Shown piece after piece: positions 1 through 10,041 of a DNA stretch of 35,092 nucleotides. Each line of letters opens with the position of its first letter. Within the stretch, counting starts at the first letter, position 1. The DNA comes from Desulfobacterales bacterium. GTDB taxonomy: Bacteria > Desulfobacterota > Desulfobacteria > Desulfobacterales > JAFDCJ01. The notes beneath the pieces were generated by a model. That model was not told the DNA's origin and did no database searches. It saw only the letters and a list, made by a program, of their open reading frames with translations. The stretch covers positions 1 through 35,092 of the forward strand of contig JASJCE010000019.1 of the NCBI GenBank assembly GCA_030066155.1. Direction: 5' to 3'. Made by a program: the position numbers and the translations under genes.

Positions 1-102
1 AAGCCCTGAGTTAAACCCCTTTAAAACATCGACAGTCAAGTTCGTTGGCACCCGGTCGGCAAAAACCGTGCGGCTAAATCTGGCAATGCCTACAAACAAA
101 GG

Positions 103-137
103 CAACCCTGAACGGTGAACCTTGAACCTGTGAACGC
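103..137. repeat. Degenerate heptamer array (CAACCCT GAACGGT GAACCTT GAACCTG TGAACGC)
   Basis: Direct reading; 7-nt period in the intergenic DNA just 3' of the GNAT gene. Confidence 0.6.
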
Positions 138-151
138 TTACAATAGTTCGG

Positions 152-604
152 CTATAATCGCAAGATCATGATGTCATAATCTGAGTCACTAAAACCAGAT
201 TTTCGATACGCCTTAATTGCCCGTTTATTATTCCTATGAACATATAGACGCAGTTCAATTGCATCTTCTGTCATTGCCACATTTTTTACTTCCTGTAAAA
301 GATTATTCATCAGCCCTTTGCCACGATGGCCCGGCAGCAAATACATGCTCTGAATCCACCAATAGAAGGCGCAATTCCAGTCACTCCATTCCTTGACCAC
401 GGAAACGCTGCCGACAGGTTCTTGATTTTCATTTTCTAATACCCAGTAACGAGCAATACTTGGATTTTCAAGCCCGGCTTTTATTCCCCTTCGAATTTTA
501 TCTGAGGCCTTATCGATGCCTTCTGCTTCATTGGCCTCAGCGACAGTAAATTCAACGAGATTTTCTAAATCATTTAAATCTGCATTTCGTACCTTATATT
601 TCAT
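152..604 (-). CDS. GNAT family N-acetyltransferase
   Basis: 150 aa ORF; acetyl-CoA binding pattern LLPGHRGKGLMNNLL and C-terminal NKRAIKAYRKSGF. Confidence 0.85.
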   Translation of the reverse strand: MKYKVRNADLNDLENLVEFTVAEANEAEGIDKASDKIRRGIKAGLENPSIARYWVLENENQEPVGSVSVVKEWSDWNCAFYWWIQSMYLLPGHRGKGLMNNLLQEVKNVAMTEDAIELRLYVHRNNKRAIKAYRKSGFSDSDYDIMILRL

Positions 605-659
605 CTTTTAAAGATCCTAAATCAGGATTTACAGATATCAGACGATTCTCTTTAAATGA

Positions 660-2087
660 CTATTTCCCATTTAAAAGTTCGGGTGCGTTGTAGAATAGAT
701 TATGAGCAAGGTCCGAAACGACGATGGGTATACCCCTGGCGATTAACTCCTTCCTGCCTGCTTCAGTGGTGACGATGGTACCGTCTTTGCCGGTTACAAC
801 TCCGCCGACCATAATGACTTTCCCACCGGCCATAGTTAATACCGCTTCCTGCTTATTCATATCCACGATCACAATATCGGCGTCGGCACCGGGAGTCAGG
901 TGGCCTTTGTCGGGTAAACCGAGCATTTGGGCCGGCACATAACAGCACTTTTGAACAAATTCGGTCAGGGTCAGGGCGTTGAAGCGAACCAGGCTGAGGC
1001 CGTGGCTGAGCAGAAAGTTGCGGGGGATGCCGCCGCCGTCCGTGGCCAGGGCCGGGATGATGAAACGGCCGGTTTTGTCTTTCTCGGTGGCGGTTATGAG
1101 GGCCACAGCGCGACTGTTGACCGGGAAGGAGACCGTTGCCTCAAAATTCATTTCCTTCAGGTATGCCGCGCCCTCGTCGGGTTTCATATAAATAACCTCT
1201 CGCGCTGTGGGCTTTTGAACCTGCATGTAGCCGTCATCTGCAGCTTTCAACATGGCTTCGGCATTCAGGTCATAGCCGCCCATCTCGAGGCAGGTGCGGG
1301 TAACATGGCTGCGGGGTCTGCCGTTCTCCAGTTGGGCGGAGGTTCCGTTGTAGGGCCCGAGGTAGGTTTCGCTGACCAGATGGGGTTTGGCAGCCAGTGC
1401 ATTCAGGGCGATCATGGCCTCTTCTACCGGCGATCCGTGGGTCAGACCGCGGCAGTAGGCCGGAATGTGACAGACATGGAGGTGGTTGGTGTCGGCCAGC
1501 TCCAGCGCCTCCAGCAGGCCGCGCAGGTTGCTGCCGTTTTGGGTGGTACCGCAGTGAAAGGCGACGTAGGCCCCGGCCGCGTTGGCAACCTCGATTGCTG
1601 CCCGGGTCGTTTCAGGTGTCAGGGGATGGTGGCCTCCCAGAATTTTTAGACCCAGCGCACCATCCGCCAGCGATCGATCCAGATAGTCACTCAACTCCTG
1701 CCGGCCGGCATTCGGCCCGCTGATGCTGACCCCCGGATCGAGGCGATTGAGCGGAGCGACGCTGATTCCCGATCCGGCGATAGCCATGCTTTCGATCACA
1801 TCTTCCACAAAACCGCCGCACTCCAGAGCACAGGTCACACCGGCCCGGGCCAGCATCTGAAAACCAAGCGAACGGGACTGTGGTGTCAGGTGGACGTGGG
1901 TATCCACGAGGCCCGGCAGAACGAGTTTGCCGGTAGCGTCATATACCTGCCTGGCCTGACCCGGATCGATTTCGGATTTCACCCGGGTGACGTTGCCACG
2001 GTTAATGCCAACGTCAAAGCGGCCATCTTTGCCGCCGGCAGCGTCCACCAGGTGTCCGTTCTTAATCAGATAATCGAATTTTTTCAT
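660..2087 (-). CDS. Amidohydrolase family protein (dihydroorotase/deacetylase-like)
   Basis: 475 aa; GLVDTHVHL metal-binding motif, later ALATDGGG and C-terminal GADADIVIVD. Confidence 0.85.
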   Translation of the reverse strand: MKKFDYLIKNGHLVDAAGGKDGRFDVGINRGNVTRVKSEIDPGQARQVYDATGKLVLPGLVDTHVHLTPQSRSLGFQMLARAGVTCALECGGFVEDVIESMAIAGSGISVAPLNRLDPGVSISGPNAGRQELSDYLDRSLADGALGLKILGGHHPLTPETTRAAIEVANAAGAYVAFHCGTTQNGSNLRGLLEALELADTNHLHVCHIPAYCRGLTHGSPVEEAMIALNALAAKPHLVSETYLGPYNGTSAQLENGRPRSHVTRTCLEMGGYDLNAEAMLKAADDGYMQVQKPTAREVIYMKPDEGAAYLKEMNFEATVSFPVNSRAVALITATEKDKTGRFIIPALATDGGGIPRNFLLSHGLSLVRFNALTLTEFVQKCCYVPAQMLGLPDKGHLTPGADADIVIVDMNKQEAVLTMAGGKVIMVGGVVTGKDGTIVTTEAGRKELIARGIPIVVSDLAHNLFYNAPELLNGK

Positions 2088-3091
2088 TATGAGAAACGCT
2101 CAAAAGCATCCATGGCCTCCTGGTAAAGGAGATCTTCCTGATCGGTATATCTGGGGGAAAAGTGAAAAATACTGAACTGTCTGACACCGGCCCGGGCGGC
2201 AATTTTGCCGGCCTGGTGTGCGGTGAGATGGTGCTTCCGATCGGCAAGTTGCCGGTCTTTTTCCAGGAATACGGCTTCAATATACAAATGGTCCGAATCC
2301 CGGGCCAGATTCGTGATTTTTTCCCGATTGGTTTGGCTGTAGGCCACATCAGTTATGTAGGTGATCTTTTGGCCGGGAGAAATCCGGGCAATCTGTCGGG
2401 CAAGGTCGCCCAGAACAAACTGATTTTTTTTCGGCTGTCCTGGACCTTTTACGACAAATAATTCAGCGGGGTCCGTCTGGCTGTAGAGGGTCTGTTTAAA
2501 ATCCGTCAGCCAGGGTCCCGGCTCCAGATTTAGGCGATTCAGTCCTTCCTTGATGATGTTGACGTGGAATCGTTCCCTAATCGACAGTCCCAGGCATGGG
2601 ATTTGATGGTCAAGGATAGCGGCTGAGATGTGAAATGCCGGTTCCCTGTATAATATACCGTCAAACGGCTGCCGGACTGCTTCGCCCAATGGCTTGAACC
2701 GATCCTTGCAACAGTAGCTGCGGCCAATTTTACAGTCCGGATGGACCTCTGTGACCTCCAGAACCAGCGGGTAATTGTATTTAGCCGCCAGGTTCCAATT
2801 ATATCCGGACAGTTTGCCTTCTACATGTTTGATGAAATCCCGGGGGCCGCACAGCGAAAGCGTTCTTTCGCGACCCAGCATCAGGCGCAGCAGATGGTCG
2901 AAGCCGATAAAATGGTCCATGTGGGTGTGGGTTACAAAAACATGGCTGATTTTAAGAAGATCTCGGCTCGTGACGCCACTGATATCACCGAGATCGAAGA
3001 GCAGGGCACGATTTTGGAAAACAAAAGGGATGAAGAGCCCGGGATCATGGAAAGGGTCATTGATCAACCTGGGATTGAAGCTGGGACGCAT
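2087..3091 (-). CDS. MBL-fold metallohydrolase, ribonuclease Z-like
   Basis: 334 aa; VFVTHTHMDHFIGFDHLLR (HxHxDH); C-terminal FSIFHFSPRY; start overlaps the upstream stop (TAATG). Confidence 0.8.
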   Translation of the reverse strand: MRPSFNPRLINDPFHDPGLFIPFVFQNRALLFDLGDISGVTSRDLLKISHVFVTHTHMDHFIGFDHLLRLMLGRERTLSLCGPRDFIKHVEGKLSGYNWNLAAKYNYPLVLEVTEVHPDCKIGRSYCCKDRFKPLGEAVRQPFDGILYREPAFHISAAILDHQIPCLGLSIRERFHVNIIKEGLNRLNLEPGPWLTDFKQTLYSQTDPAELFVVKGPGQPKKNQFVLGDLARQIARISPGQKITYITDVAYSQTNREKITNLARDSDHLYIEAVFLEKDRQLADRKHHLTAHQAGKIAARAGVRQFSIFHFSPRYTDQEDLLYQEAMDAFERFS

Positions 3092-3531
3092 TACAGGGGC
3101 ATATACTTTTTTACTTGCTGATTAATGGTGAAATATATTTCTTCATCAGATCCGAATATATCCACCACATCCTTGTGGTTGATCAGCTTTTCGATCACGA
3201 AAGCCGTTACATAGAGGCTGACGATCTGGGGATTCGGAACAAGATTGCGAATGGGTGCGACCTGGTAGTCAATCTCAAAATCATCGAGACGGTTCAATTT
3301 TTCCAGGCATTTCTGGACTTGTTCCTCTAAAACATTCTTGTTGGTTGTCTCAACCAGACCGGTTTCAATTAATTTCGTAGCGATGCCATTGGCAAGCGGT
3401 TCAACGCAATCCTTGACTCTGGAGATCGCCAGTCGACGCACATGCTCTTTGGTCGACTCAATTTTAGACAAAATACTCGATTCGCGGGAGCTGGGTCGAA
3501 ACACCTTGGCCATGAAATCTACCTTACGCAA
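3091..3531 (-). CDS. Conserved hypothetical protein
   Basis: 146 aa ORF coupled by TAATG to the MBL gene; no recognised family. Confidence 0.65.
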   Translation of the reverse strand: MRKVDFMAKVFRPSSRESSILSKIESTKEHVRRLAISRVKDCVEPLANGIATKLIETGLVETTNKNVLEEQVQKCLEKLNRLDDFEIDYQVAPIRNLVPNPQIVSLYVTAFVIEKLINHKDVVDIFGSDEEIYFTINQQVKKYMPL

Positions 3532-3654
3532 TCAAATGTTAGAGAATAAAGCTGGATTTGAAAATCCGGGTTCTGTTCCGGTAGAGCGCACCAGAATGCA
3601 ACCGTAAATTGATTGAATCATAATAATTCGGTATCAGGATTGCAAGAAAAAATG

Positions 3655-5373
3655 TCACTGCAAATCTTCGACGACGATTTGGGCGGCTTTCTGTCCGTTC
3701 CAGCGGTTCCAGCGGAGCCTGAAAACGGCCCGGGCAAAATGATTTGTCCGCTTCCGGTCACCATCGACATTGAACTGGATGGCTTGAAAAGCGGGCGAGT
3801 GACCCAAGGTTGACTGCCGCAATGTCATACGGCGGTGCCGTTTGCCCACGATTCGCGATGAAACAACCCGGATATCGGATGCCACGAAGAGTGGTTCGGG
3901 GTTGCCGGCACCGAAGGGCATCAAAGATTCCAGCTCGTCGATCAGGCTTCCTGAAATCACGGAAAAATCAATTTCACTGTCAACTTCGAGGGTTTGAGTC
4001 AATTTTTCAGGCTGAACCAGTTTTTGAATAGCCTCTTCGAAGGCTTCTTGAAATGTCTCAACATTTTCCTGACGAATTTTCAACCCGGCTGCCATGGTGT
4101 GTCCGCCCCAGGTCTGTAGATGCTTGGCGCAGCCGGACAGGGCTTGAAAAAGGTCGATGCCGGGAACACTTCTGGCCGAACCTTTTCCGATGCCGTCCTC
4201 CATCGAAATCAGAATAACCGGGCGATAATAGCGGTCCATAACCCGTGAAGCCACAATGCCGAGCAGACCCACATGCCAGCCGTCTTGGGCGAGGACCAAC
4301 GAGCGCCGCTTGAGCAGTGAAGGGTTGATCTTCAGGTACGATTCGATTTGGGCGAGGGTCGCCTGCTCCATTTGCTGTCTTCTTTGATTCAGGAGGTTTA
4401 AGGTGCGAGCCATATTTGCGGCGGTGCCGATATCGGTTTCGGTCAACAGTTCCACTGCCCGTGCTGCGTGATCCATACGGCCGGCGGCATTTAGCCGGGG
4501 CCCCAAACGGAAAGCGATATCTTCGGCATCGATTGCGCCACTTCCGATTCCACTGATATCTCCCAGAGCTGCCAGTCCGGGACGGTATCCGGCCCGAATC
4601 AGTTCAAGGCCGGTCTTGCAGAAAATACGATTTTCCCGGACCAGGGGGACCATATCTGCAATGGTTCCCAGTGCCACCAGATCGCAATAGTACTTCAGGT
4701 TGGGCTCCTGCCGTTCACGCCAAAAACCGTTTTCTCGCAGGTAAGTGCGCAGGCAGATCAGCAGGCAAAATGCTACCCCGACACCGGCCAGGTCCTGAAA
4801 TCCGGCCGGGCAGTCACTGCGCTTGGGATTTATGACAGCCAACGCCGGCGGCAGCTCATCTTCGATGTTGTGGTGGTCGGTGATGATCACATCAATGCCG
4901 GATTTATTGGCTGCCGCTATGGCTTCATGGCTGCTTGATCCGCAGTCAGCGGTGATGATCAAATCGAACTGATTCGGTCGAACGAAGTGCGAGATATGCC
5001 GGGCCTGGATACTGTAGCCTTCGGAGATGCGATGGGGAATATAATACGTCACATCAGCACCCGTATGGTGCAAAAAGTTCAGCAGGATCACGGTCGCGGT
5101 AATACCGTCCACGTCATAATCGCCGAAGATCAATATTTTTTCGCGGCGGCTAATCGCTCTATAGATGCGCTTGACGGCAGCTTGCATCCCGATCAAATCC
5201 GAGGGGCGGCGCAAATCTTTCAGGGATGCGTTTAGAAACCGGTTGGCGTCTCTAAGATTGCAAATATTGCGATTGGCGAGTACCGCTGCGGTGACCGGAT
5301 GACACTTCAACTGTTGACTTAATTCGCGGACGGTCAGCGGATCGGGCTGGAGCATATGCCACTGTTTTTTCAT
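3655..5373 (-). CDS. recJ: Single-stranded-DNA-specific exonuclease RecJ
   Basis: DHH/DHHA1 motifs: FGDYDVDGITATVIL, ITADCGSS, VIITDHHN, RLGPRLNAAGRMDHA, GGHTMAAGL; start taken at MKKQWHMLQPDPL (ORF opens at 5478). Confidence 0.93.
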   Translation of the reverse strand: MKKQWHMLQPDPLTVRELSQQLKCHPVTAAVLANRNICNLRDANRFLNASLKDLRRPSDLIGMQAAVKRIYRAISRREKILIFGDYDVDGITATVILLNFLHHTGADVTYYIPHRISEGYSIQARHISHFVRPNQFDLIITADCGSSSHEAIAAANKSGIDVIITDHHNIEDELPPALAVINPKRSDCPAGFQDLAGVGVAFCLLICLRTYLRENGFWRERQEPNLKYYCDLVALGTIADMVPLVRENRIFCKTGLELIRAGYRPGLAALGDISGIGSGAIDAEDIAFRLGPRLNAAGRMDHAARAVELLTETDIGTAANMARTLNLLNQRRQQMEQATLAQIESYLKINPSLLKRRSLVLAQDGWHVGLLGIVASRVMDRYYRPVILISMEDGIGKGSARSVPGIDLFQALSGCAKHLQTWGGHTMAAGLKIRQENVETFQEAFEEAIQKLVQPEKLTQTLEVDSEIDFSVISGSLIDELESLMPFGAGNPEPLFVASDIRVVSSRIVGKRHRRMTLRQSTLGHSPAFQAIQFNVDGDRKRTNHFARAVFRLRWNRWNGQKAAQIVVEDLQ

Positions 5374-5488
5374 GATTGCCGAATACACCAGATTTGATCG
5401 ATGGACAAGTTTAAATATTTTATTGAAAAAAAAGCGGTTATGCTTATTATTGATTTTACCTCTGACTTTTACCACCACCTAATTAACG

Positions 5489-5755
5489 ATGCCAACTGAC
5501 TGCCATCTCACGCAAACCACCAGACAGCATTTTCGCGTTGATCGACGCGAAATCGCCTTTATTCGGTTCATTTTGGAGGCGTACGATGGCGTGGCAGTTG
5601 TCAAAACGCTGGATCCGGAGGTGGGACTCGTAGAATTTCAGATCGCTCCGGGGTGTGAACCCGATCTTGAAAGGATCTTGTGCGACCTCGGGCAGCATAT
5701 TATGATGGAGCCGATACGGTTATCAACCTATGCCAAACAGGTATCTTTACATTAA
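5489..5755 (+). CDS. DUF4911-like small protein
   Basis: 88 aa ORF overlapping the miaB start; size and position fit the small DUF4911 proteins found upstream of miaB. Confidence 0.6.
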   Translation: MPTDCHLTQTTRQHFRVDRREIAFIRFILEAYDGVAVVKTLDPEVGLVEFQIAPGCEPDLERILCDLGQHIMMEPIRLSTYAKQVSLH

Positions 5756-7151
5756 TACTATCGGATGTCAGATGAATGTCTATGACTCCGAACAGATGGC
5801 GATGCGACTTGCCGAAGCCGGCTATCAGCAGACGGCAAAACTGGAAAAAGCAGATCTGGTTTTGCTCAATACGTGCACTGTCCGGGCTAAAGCAGAACAA
5901 AAAGCGTTCAGTTTTCTGGGGCGGCTTGCGAGTCTTAAAAAGAAGAAGCCGGCTCTGATTGTCGGGGTTGGAGGATGTATCGCCCAGCAGGAAGGCGATA
6001 AGATTCTGGAACGCGTGCCGCACGTCGACCTGGTGTTCGGAACCCGGGCCATGGACCGACTGCCGGCCCTGGTTGCCAAGATCGAGGCCAAGCGCCGTCG
6101 CATTGTCGATGTATCGATGTCCGAAGATTCGGATACACACAATCCGACTCCGGCCAACGCCGTCCACAATCCGGTGTCGCGGTTTGTGACCATTATGCGG
6201 GGCTGTGACAATTACTGTACCTATTGCGTTGTGCCCTATGTTCGGGGCAGGGAAACCAGCCGTCACCCGGATCGTATTATCGCTGAAATAAAATCCCTGG
6301 TGGCATACGGTGCGAAAGAGATCACCCTGCTCGGACAAAATGTAAACAGCTACGGCAAAAAGGAAGGCTTGCCCAGTTTTGCGAAACTCCTCGATCGTAT
6401 CCGGGACTTAGACGGTCTGTACCGCATCCGCTTTACCACATCACATCCAAAGGATTTTGGTGATGATCTTATCCATGCCTTTGAAACGAATGATAAATTG
6501 TGCCGGCATATCCATCTGCCGGTTCAATCCGGATCAAATCGGATACTGAAGCAGATGAACCGTAAATACACCCGGGAGCTCTACCTTGACAAAGTTGCCA
6601 AACTCAGAGATACTTGTCCTGATATCGCTATCACATCTGACATGATTGTCGGCTTTCCGGGCGAATCGCCGCATGACTTCGAAGAGACTATGGATTTGAT
6701 GCGAAAAGTGGAATTTGACGGTCTTTTCGCTTTTATGTATTCTGACCGTCCGAATGCAGCTGCCACGCGTTTTGGCGGTAAAATCTCAGACGACCAAAAA
6801 AACGAGCGGCTGCAAATCCTTCTGGACCTGCAAAAGTCCTATACGAAAGCCAAAAACAAGGCACTGATCGGGACGGTTCAAACCATCATTGCCGAAGGAC
6901 CCAGTAAGCGGCAGTCATCCGGCAGTTCGAAAGAACAGAGTCATGCGGTGCAATGGACCGGGCGTACGACGACCAATAAAGTTGTTAATTTTTACCACGA
7001 TGACTCGTCGGAAGATCGCGGCGCTTTATTACCGGGCTATCTGGTTCGGGTAGAAATTGAAAAAGCATATGCTCATTCACTGTGGGGAATGCCCGTCGAA
7101 ATTGAACCTACAGCCGATGGCTTGAAAGGAGAAAACAGTTATGCTGCATAA
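5730..7151 (+). CDS. miaB: tRNA-2-methylthio-N6-dimethylallyladenosine synthase MiaB
   Basis: NTIGCQMNVYDSE, LLNTCTVRAKAEQK, radical SAM IMRGCDNYCTYCVVPYVRGRE, LGQNVNSYG, LPVQSGSNRILKQMNRKYT. Confidence 0.96.
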   Translation: MPNRYLYINTIGCQMNVYDSEQMAMRLAEAGYQQTAKLEKADLVLLNTCTVRAKAEQKAFSFLGRLASLKKKKPALIVGVGGCIAQQEGDKILERVPHVDLVFGTRAMDRLPALVAKIEAKRRRIVDVSMSEDSDTHNPTPANAVHNPVSRFVTIMRGCDNYCTYCVVPYVRGRETSRHPDRIIAEIKSLVAYGAKEITLLGQNVNSYGKKEGLPSFAKLLDRIRDLDGLYRIRFTTSHPKDFGDDLIHAFETNDKLCRHIHLPVQSGSNRILKQMNRKYTRELYLDKVAKLRDTCPDIAITSDMIVGFPGESPHDFEETMDLMRKVEFDGLFAFMYSDRPNAAATRFGGKISDDQKNERLQILLDLQKSYTKAKNKALIGTVQTIIAEGPSKRQSSGSSKEQSHAVQWTGRTTTNKVVNFYHDDSSEDRGALLPGYLVRVEIEKAYAHSLWGMPVEIEPTADGLKGENSYAA

Positions 7152-7638
7152 AGTAAGCATAGCGGGTCTGACGATGGATCCGGCATCGAATACGCCCATC
7201 ATTATTCTGAAATCGGAAGATAGCGAACAGGCCATTCCCATCTGGATTGGGCTGCTCGAAGCCACGTCTATCGCCTCTGCCCTGCAGGATATAAAATACG
7301 AACGACCGATGACCCATGACCTGTTCAAGAATTTTGCGGATACGCGAAAAATTTCAATCGCCAAGGTCGAGGTCTGCGATTTAAAGGACAACACCTTTTT
7401 TGCCAGGATCTATTTTGTTTCCGAAGACGGCAACTTCGATATGGATGCCCGTCCCAGCGATGCCATCGCCCTGGCCCTGCGGTTCGAGGCGCCAATTTTC
7501 GTTGAAGATGCCGTTATGCAAAAATCGAAGATCACAGATGGAGAGGCCGAGGTGGTGGATACGAGCGAAGAAGGCAAAAAGTGGGCGGATTACCTGGAGA
7601 ATCTGTCTCCAGATGATTTCGGAAAATACAAGATTTAA
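7141..7638 (+). CDS. Bifunctional nuclease (BFN/DUF151) domain protein
   Basis: 165 aa; IPIWIGLLEATSIA, ERPMTHDLFKN, DARPSDAIALALRFEAPIFV; overlaps the miaB stop by 11 nt. Confidence 0.9.
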   Translation: MLHKVSIAGLTMDPASNTPIIILKSEDSEQAIPIWIGLLEATSIASALQDIKYERPMTHDLFKNFADTRKISIAKVEVCDLKDNTFFARIYFVSEDGNFDMDARPSDAIALALRFEAPIFVEDAVMQKSKITDGEAEVVDTSEEGKKWADYLENLSPDDFGKYKI

Positions 7639-7711
7639 TCCGGTCGGATTCCCCTCCCTTTTTCGGTCTGGCGTCCAGAATTTTTTACCGCTCTCAGATT
7701 ACCCGCATTTC

Positions 7712-7742
7712 AAGCGCCCACAACCCGTGGGCGCTTTTTTTT
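7712..7742 (+). terminator. Rho-independent terminator of the miaB/BFN operon
   Basis: Perfect 10-bp stem AAGCGCCCAC-AACCC-GTGGGCGCTT followed by a T run. Confidence 0.92.
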
Positions 7743-7994
7743 ATTCAATTTTTTTTGGTTCCTGAAAATTCTTGAAAAATGAAAGATTTCCAAAGAAATC
7801 TGGAGGAATCGCGATTGTTCATAACTTGGGGATAATTGCCGATCTGTCTATAATTCCTAAAAAAAATACGGTCTCTCCAGATCGTTTAATATCAACGCAT
7901 CAGCACGATCTCGGTATTATTTCAATTCGATTCAGATGGTTATATATTGTTAATAACGTTTTTGTCTGAAAAAAAAAATCCCACTTAATTTGGT

Positions 7995-8022
7995 TTGACA
8001 CCCCGGAGTGGAATTATATAAG
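7995..8022 (+). promoter_or_regulatory. Candidate sigma70-type promoter upstream of the orphan response regulator
   Basis: TTGACA (7995-8000), 16-nt spacer, TATAAG (8017-8022). Confidence 0.45.
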
Positions 8023-8149
8023 AAGCTCTCGGTTTTATCGACGTGTCGAATTGTTCAAAATTCCCGCCATTCCATAACAACCATAACCGAAAAACTCGAA
8101 ACCATTATCGCTCGTGCCGGGTGGTAATGTCGTTGTAAACCACAAAATA

Positions 8150-8163
8150 CACTATATATAGTG
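8150..8163. promoter_or_regulatory. 14-bp perfect palindrome CACTATATATAGTG, possible operator
   Basis: Self-reverse-complementary; lies between the candidate promoter and the response regulator start. Confidence 0.4.
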
Positions 8164-8270
8164 GGTCGACTTCCGTAGGCTTACAATATATTGTTGACTT
8201 TGTCGTTCAACTGATTTACCATGAATCCATTGAGGTCATCGAAATCGGGCAAGACATTCGGAGAGGATTA

Positions 8271-8642
8271 ATGAGTAAGATACTGGTTATTGACGATGAA
8301 AAAGGTATCCTGCAGCTTATTTCCCAGGCATTGATACGGTTCGGTCACAAAGTTGAAACCGCCGGAGACGGTCAGGAAGGAATCGACAAGTTCGATGGCG
8401 GGAATTTTGATATCGTGATTACCGATATGTGCATGCCGGGTGTCGACGGCAACGGCGTCGTCAAGCACATCAGAAATTCTCGCAAGCAATCCATTCCGGT
8501 GATCGCCATATCCGGAACGCCCTGGCATCTGGAATCCAAAAGTTTCGATATGGTGTTGGCAAAGCCCTTTCCCCTGAAAAAGCTGATCGATTCAATCGGT
8601 TCGTTTGGATCGATGCCAACCGGAGCCGCGGTCGGGATTTAA
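8271..8642 (+). CDS. Single-domain response regulator (CheY-like receiver)
   Basis: ILVIDDEKGILQLISQAL, DIVITDMCMPGVDG, PVIAISGT, VLAKPF; SD GGAGAGG. Confidence 0.93.
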   Translation: MSKILVIDDEKGILQLISQALIRFGHKVETAGDGQEGIDKFDGGNFDIVITDMCMPGVDGNGVVKHIRNSRKQSIPVIAISGTPWHLESKSFDMVLAKPFPLKKLIDSIGSFGSMPTGAAVGI

Positions 8643-8693
8643 CGGCTTACCCGCCATGATCCAGATCCCAGCCCCAATTCCATCCAAAAGCTC

Positions 8694-9896
8694 CTATAGA
8701 GAAAAGCGGCCATTTTCGTAAATCGTTTTAGCTTTGCCGCTGGACAATTTAGCTGTCACCCGCTTTTTTTCTGTATTTACCAAATCCCAGTGAAGGGCCG
8801 ATTCATTGAATCCCAGTTTTTTCTTGAGAGCGGAGGTTAGTCGACGGCTGTCTCCGGCATACGTATTGGCATATGACGAGCCCAGGGCAATGTGGCAATT
8901 GCCGAATTTGCCGCCATAGTTTTCATCAAACAGGGTATTGGCCATAAATTGATTTATGCGGGAAAACCGCTTGTCCGTCAGGGAAAATTCCCCCAGTTTG
9001 TCAGCCCCGTTATCCATCCGCAGCAGTTTCCGGACGAATTTCTGCCCGGCTTCGGCCGTGACCCGCGTGACTTTGCCGTTGTCGAAGACCAGCCGGACCG
9101 CTCTGACCAGATTGCCGCTGCGGAAGGAGGGTTGATCGGCATAATAGTGGCCACGTGTTCCACGCCAGTCAGGAGACATGAAAATCTCGAAACTGGGGAT
9201 ATTGCGCCCGGAAATGCCGATCCACTGCCGTTTTTCGCCCGGGGTGACTTCCAGATCGATATTGTCGGCTTCGATTCGCAGGGATTTGATCTTTAACCCA
9301 TTCAACCATTTTTTTATGTCGCGGGCGTTATTGTATATGGTCCGCCATTCGGATACGGGATCCCGCCGATTTAAAAAGCAGGCCTTAACCACCTGGCGGG
9401 CATAGTCGTCCAGAGAGATGCCGGCCTGGGAGGCCAGTTCTGAAGTTGGATAGATGCAGAGGGTCCAGCTGAAATTGCCCCGGGCCTCTCTGCGATTGAG
9501 TATGTCGCGCAACGCTTTCTGCGCGACCGCGGTTTTACCGATTCTGGCAGGGTCGATGTCGCTCAGGTGGGTAATGGATTCGGGCGCACTTAAATATATA
9601 CTGCCGTTGAGCTGCGACATCAGTTCCTTTTCTCCGGGGGGCAGGAAGACGAGCTGCCCGGTGGATGATAACTGATAGAAATGGCGTTCCATGGCTGCGG
9701 TCGGGCTCATGCGTTGAATCACGTGGTAGCCTCTGCCGATCAGTTTGGCGTAAAGGACCTCCGCCAGTTGGATTGCCGGCTGGTTATATCGAATCAGAAT
9801 GATGTCCTTTTTTTTGAATGATGTTGTTCTGGCCGTCGTCAGCCCCCACCACAACACATCCGCGTAGCGTTCAAGATATCTTTTTGTCAGCATCAC
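8694..9896 (-). CDS. M29-type metallo-aminopeptidase (AmpS-like)
   Basis: 400 aa; N-terminal YADVLWWGLTTARTTSFKKKDIILIRYN; C-terminal NCHIALGSSYANTYAG and ALHWDLVN. Confidence 0.78.
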   Translation of the reverse strand: MMLTKRYLERYADVLWWGLTTARTTSFKKKDIILIRYNQPAIQLAEVLYAKLIGRGYHVIQRMSPTAAMERHFYQLSSTGQLVFLPPGEKELMSQLNGSIYLSAPESITHLSDIDPARIGKTAVAQKALRDILNRREARGNFSWTLCIYPTSELASQAGISLDDYARQVVKACFLNRRDPVSEWRTIYNNARDIKKWLNGLKIKSLRIEADNIDLEVTPGEKRQWIGISGRNIPSFEIFMSPDWRGTRGHYYADQPSFRSGNLVRAVRLVFDNGKVTRVTAEAGQKFVRKLLRMDNGADKLGEFSLTDKRFSRINQFMANTLFDENYGGKFGNCHIALGSSYANTYAGDSRRLTSALKKKLGFNESALHWDLVNTEKKRVTAKLSSGKAKTIYENGRFSL

Positions 9897-9975
9897 AACC
9901 CTTTTCTGATATTGTCTTTACGTCAATATTTGAACTTCCCCGAGCTCTCAAGGTCTTATTTTCCCGACTTTGCAG

Positions 9976-10040
9976 CTTCCCAACTTCTCACCATCCAACC
10001 CTCTCACCTTCTCACCTTCTCATCTTCTATTTCTCCCACT
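9976..10040. repeat. Degenerate octamer array (TCTCACCT TCTCACCT TCTCATCT ...)
   Basis: 8-nt period read directly, best at 10002-10025. Confidence 0.65.
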
Positions 10041-10041
10041 T

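Noticed and set aside
45-60. TTGGCACCCGGTCGGCA, sigma54-like -24/-12 spacing on the plus strand
   Set aside because: The GG/GC spacing fits but there is no plus-strand gene downstream, and the -12 half is poor.
927-1649. 240 aa plus-strand ORF opposite the amidohydrolase gene
   Set aside because: Antisense shadow ORF in a GC-rich gene; the minus-strand frame carries clear family motifs.
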